From Comamonadaceae bacterium (GTDB taxonomy: Bacteria > Pseudomonadota > Gammaproteobacteria > Burkholderiales > Burkholderiaceae_C), in the NCBI GenBank assembly GCA_947375135.1, contig CANCER010000002.1, positions 149,029 to 213,028 on the forward strand: a DNA stretch of 64,000 nt, given 5' to 3'. The position numbers and the translations under genes are program-made. Shown piece by piece: positions 53,827 to 63,581 of the stretch (the first letter of the stretch is position 1; every line of letters begins with the position of its first letter). The notes under the pieces were generated by a model. It worked only from the letters and a program-made list of their open reading frames with translations. It ran no database searches and had not been told where the DNA came from.

Positions 53827-54888
53827 TTACATGCCCGGTAGTTCGGTATCGCGCTGCGGTGCGGCCACGCCCAGGTGGCGGTACGCCGCCAGGGTGGCAA
53901 TGCGCCCGCGCGGTGTGCGCTGCAAAAAGCCCTGCTGGATGAGGTAGGGCTCAATCACGTCTTCGATGGTCTCGCGCTCTTCACCGATGCTGGCGGCGAT
54001 GTTGTCCAGCCCCACCGGGCCGCCATCGAAGCGGTGGATCACGGCCTCGAGCAGTTTGCGGTCCATCAGGTCAAAGCCTTGCGGATCCACGTCCAGCATG
54101 GCGAGAGCGCGGTTGGCAATGTCCAGGTCGATCAGCCCTTTGCCCTTGACATCGGCATAGTCGCGCACGCGGCGCAGCAGGCGGTTGGCAATGCGCGGCG
54201 TGCCGCGCGACCGGCGCGCAATCTCGAAACCGCCTTCCTCGTGCATGGGCACCTTCAAGAGGCCGGCACTGCGGGTGACGATGCGCAGCAGCTCCTCTGA
54301 CGTGTAAAACTCCAGCCGCGCCACGATGCCGAAGCGGTCGCGCAGCGGGTTGGTCAGCATGCCGGCGCGGGTGGTGGCGCCCACCAGGGTGAAGGGTTGC
54401 AGGTCGAGCTTGATGGAGCGCGCGGCCGGGCCCTCGCCGATCATGATGTCGATCTTGTAGTCCTCCAGCGCGGGGTAGAGGATTTCTTCCACCACCGGCG
54501 AGAGACGGTGGATTTCGTCGATGAAGAGGACGTCGTTCTTTTCCAGATTGGTCAGGAGAGCTGCCAGGTCCTTGGGCTTTTCCAGCACCGGGCCGCTGGT
54601 CTGGCGCAGGTTGACGCCCAACTCGTGCGCGATGATGTGCGAGAGCGTGGTCTTGCCCAGGCCGGGCGGGCCGAACAGCAGCACATGGTCCAGCGCCTCG
54701 GAACGCATCTTGGCCGCGCCGATAAAGATTTCGAGCTGCTCGCGCACCTTGGCCTGGCCCACGTATTCATCCAGCAGCTTGGGCCGCAGGGCGCGCTCTA
54801 CAGCCTCCTCCTGCGGCGAGGTGGGGGCGGCGGACACCATGCGCAGCGGCGGCGGAGCGGAGGAAAAATCGTCGGTCTGGATGCTCAC
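53827..54888 (-). CDS. ruvB: Holliday junction branch migration helicase RuvB
   Basis: 353 residues from a GTG at 54888 ([10 protein letters not shown]); relatives in Comamonadaceae begin MSIQTDDF, so the track's ATG 14 codons upstream is unlikely. Walker A GPPGLGKT, Walker B FIDEIHRL, sensor GATTRAG and arginine finger region RDRFG are visible, then the winged-helix DNA-binding domain. It drives branch migration with RuvA during recombinational repair. 107 nt after ruvA. Confidence 0.95.
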   Translation of the reverse strand: MSIQTDDFSSAPPPLRMVSAAPTSPQEEAVERALRPKLLDEYVGQAKVREQLEIFIGAAKMRSEALDHVLLFGPPGLGKTTLSHIIAHELGVNLRQTSGPVLEKPKDLAALLTNLEKNDVLFIDEIHRLSPVVEEILYPALEDYKIDIMIGEGPAARSIKLDLQPFTLVGATTRAGMLTNPLRDRFGIVARLEFYTSEELLRIVTRSAGLLKVPMHEEGGFEIARRSRGTPRIANRLLRRVRDYADVKGKGLIDLDIANRALAMLDVDPQGFDLMDRKLLEAVIHRFDGGPVGLDNIAASIGEERETIEDVIEPYLIQQGFLQRTPRGRIATLAAYRHLGVAAPQRDTELPGM

Positions 54889-54995
54889 AGGGTCAATCGC
54901 AAAAAGGGGGATGAAGGGGCCGTGGCGCACTATAGCGCGCGGCGGCAGCCCTTCAGTTGGAACCCAAGCAGGGGGCCACGGCGCGGTGCCCGGGG

Positions 54996-55568
54996 CTATT
55001 TGGCCAAGGCCCGCAACGCCAGCTTGATACCGTCACTCACGCCCACATCCGCCGGCAGCGCCTTCAAAGAAGCCGCAGCCTCCTTGTCGCTGTACCCCAG
55101 CGCCAGCAGAGCCTGCAGGATGTCCGACTGGGCACCACTGGTGGCCCCCAGCGGCGCACCGATGTCCGCGCCCAGCTTGCCCTTGAGCTCCAGCATCAGC
55201 CGCTCGGCGGTCTTCTTGCCGATGCCCGGCACCTTGACCAGGTACCCGGCCTCCTGCAGCGTGACCGCCTGCGCCAGATCCGCCACGCTCATGCCCGAGA
55301 GCACCGACAGCGCGGTGCGCGGGCCGACGCCGGAAATCTTGATCAGTTGGCGAAAGGCTTCGCGCTCGGCGGCGTTGGCAAAGCCGTACAGGATTTGCGC
55401 GTCTTCGCGCACCACAAAATGCGTCAGCAGCGAGACCTTTTCCCCCACCGCAGGCAGGTTGTAAAAAGTGCTCATGGGCACATGCACCTCGTAGCCGACG
55501 CCACCGCAATCCACCAGCACCTGGGGTGGGTTTTTGTCGCTGAGGGTGCCGGTGAGCTTGCCTATCAT
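54996..55568 (-). CDS. ruvA: Holliday junction protein RuvA
   Basis: 190 residues, the usual length, from the ATG at 55568 (MIGKLTGTL). Two helix-hairpin-helix motifs are visible ([19 protein letters not shown] and [19 protein letters not shown]), and a C-terminal RuvB-contact domain follows. The track's 604-residue ORF includes an antisense reading of ybeZ and is wrong. RuvA binds the four-way junction and loads RuvB. ruvC is not in the window. Confidence 0.95.
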   Translation of the reverse strand: MIGKLTGTLSDKNPPQVLVDCGGVGYEVHVPMSTFYNLPAVGEKVSLLTHFVVREDAQILYGFANAAEREAFRQLIKISGVGPRTALSVLSGMSVADLAQAVTLQEAGYLVKVPGIGKKTAERLMLELKGKLGADIGAPLGATSGAQSDILQALLALGYSDKEAAASLKALPADVGVSDGIKLALRALAK

Positions 55569-55622
55569 TTTGTGCCTATCATGGGGGTTAACTGTCTGCG
55601 CTTGTCGCAAGGAATTATCAGC

Positions 55623-56657
55623 TTGATTCTCAAACACCTGTTCACGCCGCTGAACAACAACCGTCTGTCGCATCTGTGCGGCCCTACCGACGAACACCTG
55701 CGCACGATTGAGCTGGCCCTGGAGGTGCGCATTGCCCACCGCCACGAGCAGTTCAAGGTCGAAGGCCCCAAGGCCAAAGCGCAGCGCGCCATGGACATGC
55801 TGCAGGCCCTGTACGAAATGGCGGGGCGTCCGATTCCCCCGGCTACCGTGCAGCTGATGCTGGCCGGCGACGGCTCGGCCGATGCGGCCGAGGGCCCCAG
55901 CCTGTTGACGCGCCGCACCGACCTCAAGCCGCGCACGCAAAACCAGGCGGTGTACCTGGACAACATTGCCGAGTTCGACATCACTTTCGGCATCGGCCCG
56001 GCCGGCACCGGCAAGACCTACCTCGCAGTGGCCGCTGCCGTGGACGCCTTGCAGCGCAGCGCCGTGCAGCGCATTGTGCTGACGCGCCCGGCGGTGGAAG
56101 CCGGCGAGCGCCTGGGCTTTTTGCCCGGCGACCTGAACCAGAAGGTGGACCCGTACCTGCGCCCGCTCTATGACGCGCTCTATGACCTGATGGGCTACGA
56201 GCAGGTTCAAAAGGCGTTTGAGCGCCAGGCACTGGAGATTGCGCCTCTGGCCTTTATGCGCGGGCGCACGCTGAACAACGCTTTTGTGATTCTGGACGAG
56301 GCGCAAAACACCACGCCCGAGCAGATGAAGATGTTTCTGACCCGCGTGGGCTTTGGCACCAAGACCGTGATCACCGGCGATGTGAGCCAGATCGACCTGC
56401 CCAAGGCGCAGCTGAGCGGCCTGGTGGAGGCCGAGCGCATTCTGCGCCGCGTGCCCGGCATTGCCATCACCCGCCTGACCAGCATTGATATCGTGCGCCA
56501 CCCGCTGGTGGCGCGCATTGTGGACGCCTATGACGCCGCACGCCTGAGCGATTTGCCCCCGATTGCGGTGCCCCTGCCCGAACCTGAGCCCGAACTGCCC
56601 CGTGTGGCCCTGCCCAAAACCCGCTCGCCCCGCGCCAAGACGCCAGGCGTGCAGTAA
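55623..56657 (+). CDS. ybeZ: PhoH-family ATPase (YbeZ)
   Basis: 344 residues from a TTG at 55623 (read as [12 protein letters not shown]), which fits relatives and has AAGGAA about 11 nt upstream; an ATG at 55581 would add 14 unconserved residues. N-terminal KH-like region, then P-loop [24 protein letters not shown] and Walker [10 protein letters not shown]. PhoH/YbeZ proteins are RNA-associated ATPases partnering YbeY in rRNA maturation; ybeY follows by 13 nt. The Pro-rich tail is variable. Divergent from ruvA. Confidence 0.92.
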   Translation: MILKHLFTPLNNNRLSHLCGPTDEHLRTIELALEVRIAHRHEQFKVEGPKAKAQRAMDMLQALYEMAGRPIPPATVQLMLAGDGSADAAEGPSLLTRRTDLKPRTQNQAVYLDNIAEFDITFGIGPAGTGKTYLAVAAAVDALQRSAVQRIVLTRPAVEAGERLGFLPGDLNQKVDPYLRPLYDALYDLMGYEQVQKAFERQALEIAPLAFMRGRTLNNAFVILDEAQNTTPEQMKMFLTRVGFGTKTVITGDVSQIDLPKAQLSGLVEAERILRRVPGIAITRLTSIDIVRHPLVARIVDAYDAARLSDLPPIAVPLPEPEPELPRVALPKTRSPRAKTPGVQ

Positions 56658-56670
56658 CAGAAAGTTCCCC

Positions 56671-57117
56671 ATGTTGTCTGATCTGTCGCTGTCCCTGCAA
56701 TTCGGCCCCATCCAATACGCGGATCGCCACCGCGCCGCCCTGCCCCGCCACAAGGTGACGCGCTGGATTCGCCATGCGCTGGCGTCCGACGCCGAAATCA
56801 CCGTGCGCATCGTGGATGCCGAAGAAGGCCAGACCCTGAACCGCGATTACCGCCAAAAAGACTACGCCACCAATGTGCTGACCTTTGACTACACGCAGGA
56901 GCCGCTGGTCACCGCCGACCTGGTGCTGTGCGCGCCGGTGGTCGCCAAGGAAGCCAAGGAACAGGGCAAGACCCTGCAGGAGCATTACGCGCACCTGATC
57001 GTGCACGGCACCCTGCACGCCCAGGGCTGGGACCATGAACTGGATGAGGATGCCCAGGTGATGGAGTTGCGCGAGACCGAAATCATGGCGCGGCTGGGGT
57101 TCAAGAACCCCTACTGA
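56671..57117 (+). CDS. ybeY: endoribonuclease YbeY
   Basis: 148 residues from the ATG at 56671. The zinc site [11 protein letters not shown] matches the HGxLHLxGYDH consensus with conservative changes. TNVLTFDY is also typical. It acts in 16S rRNA 3'-end processing and 70S quality control. It follows ybeZ in the same transcript. Confidence 0.94.
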   Translation: MLSDLSLSLQFGPIQYADRHRAALPRHKVTRWIRHALASDAEITVRIVDAEEGQTLNRDYRQKDYATNVLTFDYTQEPLVTADLVLCAPVVAKEAKEQGKTLQEHYAHLIVHGTLHAQGWDHELDEDAQVMELRETEIMARLGFKNPY

Positions 57118-57140
57118 GTCAGGCCACGCCGGGGTAGAAC

Positions 57141-57617
57141 TCAGTGCGGCTCTGCAGGTATGGGTGCGACCCGCATCGGAATGGTGATGGGCCCGTCGTT
57201 GACTAACTCCACGGCCATCTCGGTGGCAAAGCGGCCGGTCTGCACGATGGGGTGCGCGGCGCGCGCCTGTGCCACAAGGTAATCGAATAATTCACGCCCC
57301 ACTGCGGGTGCGGCGGCAGCGGTAAAGCTGGGTCGGTTGCCGCCCGTGGTCTCGGCCGCCAGGGTGAACTGGCTGACCAGCAGCAGGCCGCCCACCGTGC
57401 CCGCACCGTCCAGATCCTGGATTGCCAGGTTCATCTTGCCCTTGGCGTCGTTGAAGATGCGCAGCTTCAAAATCTTGGCCAGCAGCTTGTCGGCCTCCGT
57501 CTTGGTGTCGCCATGCTCGGCGCACACCAGCACCAGAAAGCCGCGGCCGATTTCGCCGATGATCTCGCCCTCCACCGTGACCTTGGCCCGGCTGACGCGT
57601 TGCACCAGTGCCAGCAT
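57141..57617 (-). CDS. dtd: D-aminoacyl-tRNA deacylase
   Basis: 158 residues. Family motifs LLVSQFTL and NDGPITIPM form the cross-dimer active site that hydrolyses D-amino acids (and glycine) from mischarged tRNA. Located 9 nt after tyrS in the leftward transcript, a fitting partner because TyrRS can charge D-Tyr. Confidence 0.94.
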   Translation of the reverse strand: MLALVQRVSRAKVTVEGEIIGEIGRGFLVLVCAEHGDTKTEADKLLAKILKLRIFNDAKGKMNLAIQDLDGAGTVGGLLLVSQFTLAAETTGGNRPSFTAAAAPAVGRELFDYLVAQARAAHPIVQTGRFATEMAVELVNDGPITIPMRVAPIPAEPH

Positions 57618-57626
57618 CGTGTGCGC

Positions 57627-58871
57627 TCAGGCCAGGGTGACGCGGGCAAACTTGCGCTTGCCCACCTGCAGCACGTAGGTGCCGGCACCCAGTTTCAGCC
57701 CCTTGTCGCTGACCACAGCGCTGTCCACGCGCACGCCGCCGCCGTCGATCAGGCGGTTGCCTTCGCCGGAAGACGCAGACAGCCCCGCAGACTTCAGCAG
57801 CGCCCCAATGCCCACAGCCGCACCGCCCTCGCCCAAAGGCAGGCTGATTTCAGTGACTTCGTCCGGAATGCCGCCCTTGCTGCGGTTGATGAAGTCCTGC
57901 TCCGCCGCATCGGCCGCTGCTGCCGAGTGGAAGCGCGCGGTGATTTCCTTGGCCAACGCCACCTTGGCGTCCTTGGGGTTGCGCCCGGCGGCCACTTCGG
58001 CCTTTAGTACGGCAATCGCGGCCTCGCTCTGGAAGCTGAGCAGCGTGTACCACTTCCACATCAGCACGTCGGAGATGCTCAAGACCTTGGCAAACATGGT
58101 GTTGGGCTCTTCGGAGATGCCGATGTAGTTGTTCTTGCTCTTGGACATCTTCTCCACACCGTCCGTGCCTTCGAGCAGGGGCATGGTCAGGATGCACTGC
58201 GGCTCCTGGCCGTATTCGGACTGCAGGTGGCGCCCCATCAGCAGGTTGAACTTCTGGTCGGTGCCGCCCAGCTCCAGGTCGCTCTTGAGCGCCACGGAGT
58301 CGTAGCCCTGCATCAGCGGGTACAGGAACTCATGCACGGCGATCGGTGTGCCGGCCTTGAAGCGGTCGTGGAAGTCGTTGCGTTCCATCATGCGCGCAAC
58401 GTTGTAGCGCGAGGCCAGCTGAATCATGCCGCGCGCACCCAGCGGGTCGCTCCATTCGCTGTTGTAGCGGAACTCGGTCTTTTCCGGGTCCAGCACCAGG
58501 CTAGCCTGCTTGAAATAGGTTTGCGCATTGACCTTGATCTGCTCGGCGGTGAGCGGCGGACGCGTGGTGTTGCGCCCGCTGGGGTCGCCGATCATGCTGG
58601 TGAAGTCACCCATCAAAAAGATCACCGTGTGGCCCAGGTCCTGCAGCTGGCGCATCTTGTTGAGCACCACGGTGTGGCCGATGTGGATGTCAGGCGCGGT
58701 CGGGTCCAGGCCCAGCTTGACGCGCAGGGGAATGCCGGTGGCTTCGGAGCGCACCAGCTTCTTGACCCAGTCCTCCTGCGGGATGAGTTCTTCACACCCG
58801 CGCAGGGTCACGGCCAGTGCCTCACGGACACGGTCGGACAAAGGTAAAGTTGGGCTTGAGGCTTGATTCAT
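57627..58871 (-). CDS. tyrS: tyrosyl-tRNA synthetase
   Basis: 414 residues from the ATG at 58871 (MNQASSPTL). The class I motifs HIGH (in APDIHIGHT) and KMSKS (EKMSKSKNN) are both present, and the C-terminus is an S4-type RNA-binding domain (GEGNRLIDGGGVRVD). It belongs to the bacterial TyrZ-like type. It is divergent from the M23 peptidase gene and co-transcribed with dtd. Confidence 0.95.
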   Translation of the reverse strand: MNQASSPTLPLSDRVREALAVTLRGCEELIPQEDWVKKLVRSEATGIPLRVKLGLDPTAPDIHIGHTVVLNKMRQLQDLGHTVIFLMGDFTSMIGDPSGRNTTRPPLTAEQIKVNAQTYFKQASLVLDPEKTEFRYNSEWSDPLGARGMIQLASRYNVARMMERNDFHDRFKAGTPIAVHEFLYPLMQGYDSVALKSDLELGGTDQKFNLLMGRHLQSEYGQEPQCILTMPLLEGTDGVEKMSKSKNNYIGISEEPNTMFAKVLSISDVLMWKWYTLLSFQSEAAIAVLKAEVAAGRNPKDAKVALAKEITARFHSAAAADAAEQDFINRSKGGIPDEVTEISLPLGEGGAAVGIGALLKSAGLSASSGEGNRLIDGGGVRVDSAVVSDKGLKLGAGTYVLQVGKRKFARVTLA

Positions 58872-58994
58872 AAGGGTTTTCAGGCAGGAAGAGGGGCCGG
58901 GCGCCGCTATACTGGCAGACCATTCCTGCAACGTGCAAGGAACCGGCGACCACCGATTTTAGTCGCCCCGCCTTTGCCCCCTGGAGCCCCGATT

Positions 58995-60371
58995 TTGAAA
59001 AGTGAATTGAACCGCACTGCGGCAGAGCTGTTGGCTTCTGCCACCGCGCTGCTTGCGCGACACCCCCAACGTATTTCCGCCGCAATCGCCGCCCTGCTGT
59101 TGACCGGCACGGGTTTCACCTTTGCCGTGGCCACGCTGGCGCCCGATGTATCGCAGTTGCCGGTGCGCGCCATCCGTGAAAGCCTGGCGACTACCGACCT
59201 GGGTTTGCAAACGCAGAGTCTGGAAGCACTGAGCATGAAGCTCTACCGATCCGATCTGACCCGGGCCACCGACACCGCCGAAACCCTGCTGAAGCGCTTG
59301 GGCGTTTTTGACCCGCAGGCCGCCGCATTCCTGCGCAAGGATGCGCTGGCACAAAAGAACCTCTTGGGCCGTGCCGGTCGCGCGGTGAACGTGGAAGCCG
59401 GTGGCAAGAACAGCTTACTCACGCTGCGTGCGCGCTGGAGTCCGGACGAAGACGGTACCTTCCAGCGCCTGAGCATCGAGAAAACACCGTCAGGCTTTGT
59501 CTCGCGCATCGAAACCCTGCCCTTGACAGCGTCTACCCGCATGGCCAGCGGCACCATCGCATCGACCCTTTTCGCGGCGACCGATGAGGTGCGCATTCCG
59601 GATTCGGTTGCCACCCAAATGGCAGAAATTTTTTCCGGTGATATCGACTTCCACCGCGCGCTGCGAAAGGGGGACCGTTTCTCGGTGGTCTATGAATCGC
59701 TGGAAGGCGATGGCGAACCCCTGCGTGCCGGGCGCGTGCTGAGCACCGAGTTTGTCAACGGCGGCAAGACCTTCCAGGCCCTGTGGTTCCAGGAACCCGA
59801 AGGCGCCAATGCAAGCCACACGCCACGCAAAGGCGGCTACTACACGCTGGCAGGCGAAAGCCTCAAGCGCGCCTTTCTGGCCGCACCCCTGGCTTTCTCG
59901 CGCATTACCAGTGGCTTCAAGATGCGCTTTCACCCGATTTTGCAAGTCTGGCGCGCCCACCTGGGTGTGGACTATGCAGCGCCCGTGGGCACTGCGGTGC
60001 GCAGCGTGGGCGATGGCGTGGTCGAGTTTGCCGGTGTGCAAAACGGCTTCGGCAATGTGGTCAAGGTCCGGCACCAGAACCAGACCAGCACGGTCTATGC
60101 CCACCTGAGCCACATCAACGTGCGCATGGGTCAAACAGTTGCGCAAGGCCAAAACATCGGGCTGGTCGGCATGACGGGCTGGGCTACCGGTCCGCATCTG
60201 CATTTTGAGTACCGCGTCAACGGTGTCTACCAGGACCCGCAGACCATTGCCCGCCGCAACGACACGGTACCGGTGACTGCCGCTCTAAAACCGGTGTTTG
60301 ACCGGGTCGCAGCGCAAGCCCGCGTGGCCCTGCTGGCGGCCAGCCAGTCGCAGCGCAGCAGCATCGAATAA
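58995..60371 (+). CDS. M23 family metallopeptidase (MepM-like)
   Basis: 458 residues from a TTG at 58995 (read as MKSELNRTAAELL), with GGAG 8 nt upstream; the ORF start at 58863 would be a long unrelated leader. One N-terminal membrane helix (AAIAALLLTGTGFTFAVA), a linker domain (GDIDFHRALRKGDRFSVVYE), then the LytM/M23 zinc site: HLGVDYAAP and HLHFEY. It cleaves peptide crosslinks of peptidoglycan, like MepM or NlpD-type proteins. The next gene is anmK, which recycles cell-wall sugar. Confidence 0.92.
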   Translation: MKSELNRTAAELLASATALLARHPQRISAAIAALLLTGTGFTFAVATLAPDVSQLPVRAIRESLATTDLGLQTQSLEALSMKLYRSDLTRATDTAETLLKRLGVFDPQAAAFLRKDALAQKNLLGRAGRAVNVEAGGKNSLLTLRARWSPDEDGTFQRLSIEKTPSGFVSRIETLPLTASTRMASGTIASTLFAATDEVRIPDSVATQMAEIFSGDIDFHRALRKGDRFSVVYESLEGDGEPLRAGRVLSTEFVNGGKTFQALWFQEPEGANASHTPRKGGYYTLAGESLKRAFLAAPLAFSRITSGFKMRFHPILQVWRAHLGVDYAAPVGTAVRSVGDGVVEFAGVQNGFGNVVKVRHQNQTSTVYAHLSHINVRMGQTVAQGQNIGLVGMTGWATGPHLHFEYRVNGVYQDPQTIARRNDTVPVTAALKPVFDRVAAQARVALLAASQSQRSSIE

Positions 60372-60388
60372 GCCACAGGCGCCACAAC

Positions 60389-61504
60389 GTGTCGCAGGTG
60401 TACGCCGGGCTGATGTCGGGCACCTCATTGGACGGGGTGGACGGCGTGCTGGTGGACTTCGCGATGCAGCGCCCGCACGTGCTGGGCCATGTCAGTGCAG
60501 CGTTTCCGCCGGCCCTTAAGCGCGAACTGCTGCTGCTCAATACCTCGGGTCCGGACGAATTGCACCGTGCCGCACTGGCCGCCAATGCGCTGGTACGCGT
60601 CTACGCCGGCGTCGTGGCGCAGTTGCTGGTCACCTGCCGGATCGATGCCGCCCATGTCCGCGCCATCGGTGCCCATGGCCAAACCGTGCGGCACCGGCCA
60701 CAGCTTTTCGACGGCTCGGGTTACACCATTCAGCTCAACCAACCGGCGCTCCTGGCCGAACTGACCGGCGTGGATGTAGCAGCCGATTTCCGCAGCCGCG
60801 ACGTGGCGGCCGGTGGCCAGGGCGCACCGCTGGTCCCGCCCTTCCACCAGGCCTTTTTCGGCCACTTGTCGGGAGTCACCGGGGTGCTGAACATCGGCGG
60901 TATTTCCAATATCTCGGTACTGCGCAGCTCCGCGCCTGAGAACGTGATCGGTTTCGATTGCGGGCCCGGCAATGCGCTGATGGATGCCTGGTGCCTGGCA
61001 CATACCGGCGCCGCGTATGACGACGCGGGGGCCTGGGCGGCCGGTGGCGCGGTGCATGCAGCCCTGCTGCAAAGCCTGCTGGACGAGCCGTTCTTTCGGC
61101 AAGCGCCGCCAAAAAGCACGGGGCGCGATTTATTCAACATGCCTTGGTTGCACGCCAAGCTTGCCGGGTATGCCCGCGTGTTGCCACAGGACGTGCAGAC
61201 AACGCTTACCGAACTCACGGCACGCAGCTGCGCTGACAGCGTGCGCCAGTTCGCGCCAGGCTGTGCGCAGCTGATCGTTTGTGGCGGGGGTGCACTGAAT
61301 GCATACCTGATGAGGCGCCTGCAAGCCTTGCTGCCCGGCTGTGCGGTGGCCGGCTCTCAAGCCCATGGCCTGCCACCGCTGCAGGTGGAGGCCACTGCCT
61401 TCGCATGGCTGGCGAAGCAATGCGTGGAACGCACAACGGCCAGCCTGAAAAGCGTTACGGGCGCCAGAGGCGCCCGTATATTAGGTGCAATCTACCCCGC
61501 TTGA
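60389..61504 (+). CDS. anmK: anhydro-N-acetylmuramic acid kinase
   Basis: 371 residues from a GTG at 60389. The ATP-binding GLMSGTSLDGVD and later GFDCGPGNALMDAW and CGGGALNAYLMRRL are the signatures. It phosphorylates and opens 1,6-anhydroMurNAc to MurNAc-6-P in peptidoglycan recycling. It follows the M23 peptidase by 17 nt, a functional pair. It converges on erpA with 18 nt between the stops. Confidence 0.95.
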   Translation: MSQVYAGLMSGTSLDGVDGVLVDFAMQRPHVLGHVSAAFPPALKRELLLLNTSGPDELHRAALAANALVRVYAGVVAQLLVTCRIDAAHVRAIGAHGQTVRHRPQLFDGSGYTIQLNQPALLAELTGVDVAADFRSRDVAAGGQGAPLVPPFHQAFFGHLSGVTGVLNIGGISNISVLRSSAPENVIGFDCGPGNALMDAWCLAHTGAAYDDAGAWAAGGAVHAALLQSLLDEPFFRQAPPKSTGRDLFNMPWLHAKLAGYARVLPQDVQTTLTELTARSCADSVRQFAPGCAQLIVCGGGALNAYLMRRLQALLPGCAVAGSQAHGLPPLQVEATAFAWLAKQCVERTTASLKSVTGARGARILGAIYPA

Positions 61505-61522
61505 ACGGGGAGTAAAGCCGCT

Positions 61523-61888
61523 TCAGGTCGAAAAAGAAGAACCGCAGCCGCAGGTGGTTGTGGCGTTCGGGTTCTTGATGACAAACTGCGCACCCTGCAG
61601 ATCTTCCTTGTAGTCGATTTCGGCGCCTACCAGATATTGGTAACTCATGGCGTCAATCAGCAGGGACACACCATTTTTGGTCATGGTGGTGTCATCTTCG
61701 TTGGTGATTTCATCGAAGGTAAAACCATACTGAAAGCCGGAGCATCCTCCCCCCTGCACGAACACGCGCAGCTTCAAATCGGGATTGCCTTCTTCGGCAA
61801 TCAGGTCTGCCACCTTGGCTGCCGCACTGTCCGTGAAAAGGATGGGTGCTGGCATTTCTGTCTGGATGTTTTCTGCAACGGCGCTCAT
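61523..61888 (-). CDS. erpA: iron-sulfur cluster insertion protein ErpA
   Basis: 121 residues of A-type Fe-S carrier fold. The three cluster ligands are Cys49 (GGGCSGFQY), Cys113 and Cys115 (TTCGCGSSF). It delivers 4Fe-4S or 2Fe-2S clusters to target proteins such as IspG. Downstream of bactofilin in the same direction, 60 nt apart, with its own AT-rich leader. Confidence 0.95.
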   Translation of the reverse strand: MSAVAENIQTEMPAPILFTDSAAAKVADLIAEEGNPDLKLRVFVQGGGCSGFQYGFTFDEITNEDDTTMTKNGVSLLIDAMSYQYLVGAEIDYKEDLQGAQFVIKNPNATTTCGCGSSFST

Positions 61889-61948
61889 AGTCGACTCCGG
61901 TCAAATCTTTAATTATTCAATACTACAGCAAAACGCTCGGGAATTCTT

Positions 61949-62344
61949 CTAGGGGTTATTTGCCGCCAGCGTCAGTGTGGGCTTTTCCTCGCCCTCCAAC
62001 AAAGGGCGCAACTGACCGGTGATCAAGGCACCCTGGTGCATTTCAAGGGCGGTGTACTGCACATCACCTTCGATGCGGGCCTTGGGCTGCAGTTCCAGCA
62101 TGTGCTGCGCATGCACCGGTCCCATGACCGAGCCATTGATGATGATGTGGTCAGCAGTCACGGAGCCAATAACCTTTGCCGACTCGGAAATCACCAGCAA
62201 ACTGTGGTGCTCGACGTTGGCGCGGATTTCGCCGTGAACTTCACCATCGATGCGTAAGCCATCGGTAAAAGTGATGTTGCCGGCAATCCGGCTGCCATCG
62301 GCGATCAGGCTCTTGATGGCGGGCTGTTTCTTTTTGTTGAACAC
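61949..62344 (-). CDS. bactofilin (polymer-forming cytoskeletal protein)
   Basis: 131 residues. The central right-handed beta-helix of short hydrophobic strands (GNITFTDGLRIDGEVHGEI, SVTADHIIINGSVMG, ARIEGDVQYTALEMHQG) is typical. Flanking N- and C-termini are short and polar. Bactofilins polymerise without nucleotide and localise cell-wall enzymes; an M23 peptidase is encoded 2 kb away. It lies 19 nt after the DUF6776 gene. Confidence 0.93.
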   Translation of the reverse strand: MFNKKKQPAIKSLIADGSRIAGNITFTDGLRIDGEVHGEIRANVEHHSLLVISESAKVIGSVTADHIIINGSVMGPVHAQHMLELQPKARIEGDVQYTALEMHQGALITGQLRPLLEGEEKPTLTLAANNP

Positions 62345-62363
62345 GTGGACCTCTTGAAAAAAT

Positions 62364-63092
62364 TTATAACTTCAGAGACTGGGTCGCCCGCACACTGCTG
62401 CCCTCCAGCACCTTGGCCTGGACGCCCTTCAACTCCACTTGGGCGGGCACTTCAAAAACGCCCTCCAGCCGACCATACTGCTTGATCCGCAGCAGCGGCG
62501 CGCCACCGGGCAAGTTGGCTGTCCATGGTTTACCGTTGAGCATGCCGCTGAATGTCAATTCCAGCCTGCCATTGAATTCCGACGCATTCTTGCTCGCCTG
62601 TATCACCAACACCTGCCACTTCACGTCGTTGCCATTTTGGCGTTCCGTGTGCAGCCCGCGAATGGCCACGCCCTCCACGCCGCCCGTCGGAATCAGCTTT
62701 TCAAAGAACCCCAGGTCGTTGCGCAGCGCCTGGTTCTCGGCCTGCAACTGCTTGACCTTTTCGATCAATTTGTCCTCTGAAGCCTGGCCGGCGGTGACCA
62801 GGGTACCTGCCGTGTTGGCGATGGACTGGGCTTGGTCGCGCTCTTCCTGCGCCCGGGCCAGACCGGCTCGTAAATCCACCATCTGCTCGCGCAAATGCAC
62901 GAGTTCCTGCTTGGCACCATGGTCCAGTCCGGCAATGTCTTTACCAAACTCAAACGTCCACAGGCCAATGGCGGCACAAAAGCCCAAGACCGTGGCCACC
63001 AGAGCCCAGCGCAAAGGCCAGGGCATGGCGCTGCGCACCGACATGCGGGGTGCACTGATGGTCAGGCGGCGGAAAATCAGACGTAGTCGCAT
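62364..63092 (-). CDS. DUF6776-type membrane protein with coiled coil
   Basis: 242 residues. One N-terminal membrane helix (WALVATVLGFCAAIGLWTF, about 29-47), a long heptad-rich coiled coil (about 55-125, VHLREQMVDLRAGLARAQEE), and a periplasmic beta-rich domain (VEGVAIRGLHTERQ to the end). The same gene lies upstream of bactofilin in related betaproteobacteria, so a cell-envelope role with the bactofilin is likely. No enzymatic motif is seen. Confidence 0.8.
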   Translation of the reverse strand: MRLRLIFRRLTISAPRMSVRSAMPWPLRWALVATVLGFCAAIGLWTFEFGKDIAGLDHGAKQELVHLREQMVDLRAGLARAQEERDQAQSIANTAGTLVTAGQASEDKLIEKVKQLQAENQALRNDLGFFEKLIPTGGVEGVAIRGLHTERQNGNDVKWQVLVIQASKNASEFNGRLELTFSGMLNGKPWTANLPGGAPLLRIKQYGRLEGVFEVPAQVELKGVQAKVLEGSSVRATQSLKL

Positions 63093-63131
63093 GGAGTAAG
63101 AAGTCTAGCAGCACACGGAAATACACCTAAC

Positions 63132-63168
63132 AAAAAAAGCCGCTGGAATTTGCATTCCAGCGGCCTTT
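63132..63168 (-). terminator. rho-independent terminator after rpsI
   Basis: GCCGCTGGAAT-TTGC-ATTCCAGCGGC forms an 11-bp perfect stem. On the minus strand it is followed by a T-run (AAAAAAA on the plus strand at 63132-63138), so it ends the rplM-rpsI transcript. On the plus strand only a short TTTT follows. Confidence 0.93.
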
Positions 63169-63188
63169 TCGCAATGGCTTGCAGGTAC

Positions 63189-63581
63189 TTAACGCTTGGA
63201 GAACTGCTTGCGACGGCGAGCGCCGTGGAAGCCGACCTTCTTACGTTCGACTTCACGTGCATCACGTGTCACGAAGCCAGCTGCGCTCAAGGCGGGCTTG
63301 AGTGTGGCGTCGTAGTCGATCAAAGCACGGGTAATGCCGTGGCGTGTAGCACCAGCCTGGCCGGACTCACCACCGCCGTTCACATTGACCATGATGTCAA
63401 ATGTTTCAGCGTGGTTGGTCAACAGCAGGGGCTGCTTGCAGATCATGATGGAGGTAGCACGACCGAAAAAGTTTTCGATGGCCTTGCCGTTCACCACGAT
63501 TTGGCCGGAGCCTTTTTTCAGGAAAACGCGGGCGACGCTGGATTTGCGACGGCCTGTTCCATTGTTCCATTCACCGATCAT
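63189..63581 (-). CDS. rpsI: 30S ribosomal protein S9
   Basis: 130 residues, the standard length. [14 protein letters not shown] at the start and the basic end RRRKQFSKR, which reaches the P-site tRNA, are unmistakable. It overlaps rplM by 4 nt (ATGA), as is usual. Confidence 0.98.
   Translation of the reverse strand: MIGEWNNGTGRRKSSVARVFLKKGSGQIVVNGKAIENFFGRATSIMICKQPLLLTNHAETFDIMVNVNGGGESGQAGATRHGITRALIDYDATLKPALSAAGFVTRDAREVERKKVGFHGARRRKQFSKR

Noticed and set aside
54996-56810. 604-residue minus-strand ORF as a single protein
   Set aside because: The N-terminal two thirds are antisense to ybeZ; only 54996-55568 is real (ruvA).
61456-61478. Perfect 10-bp hairpin TACGGGCGCC-AGA-GGCGCCCGTA as a terminator
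   Set aside because: It lies inside anmK codons (repeated Gly-Ala-Arg) and no T-run follows. It might still slow convergent transcription, but I cannot support that.
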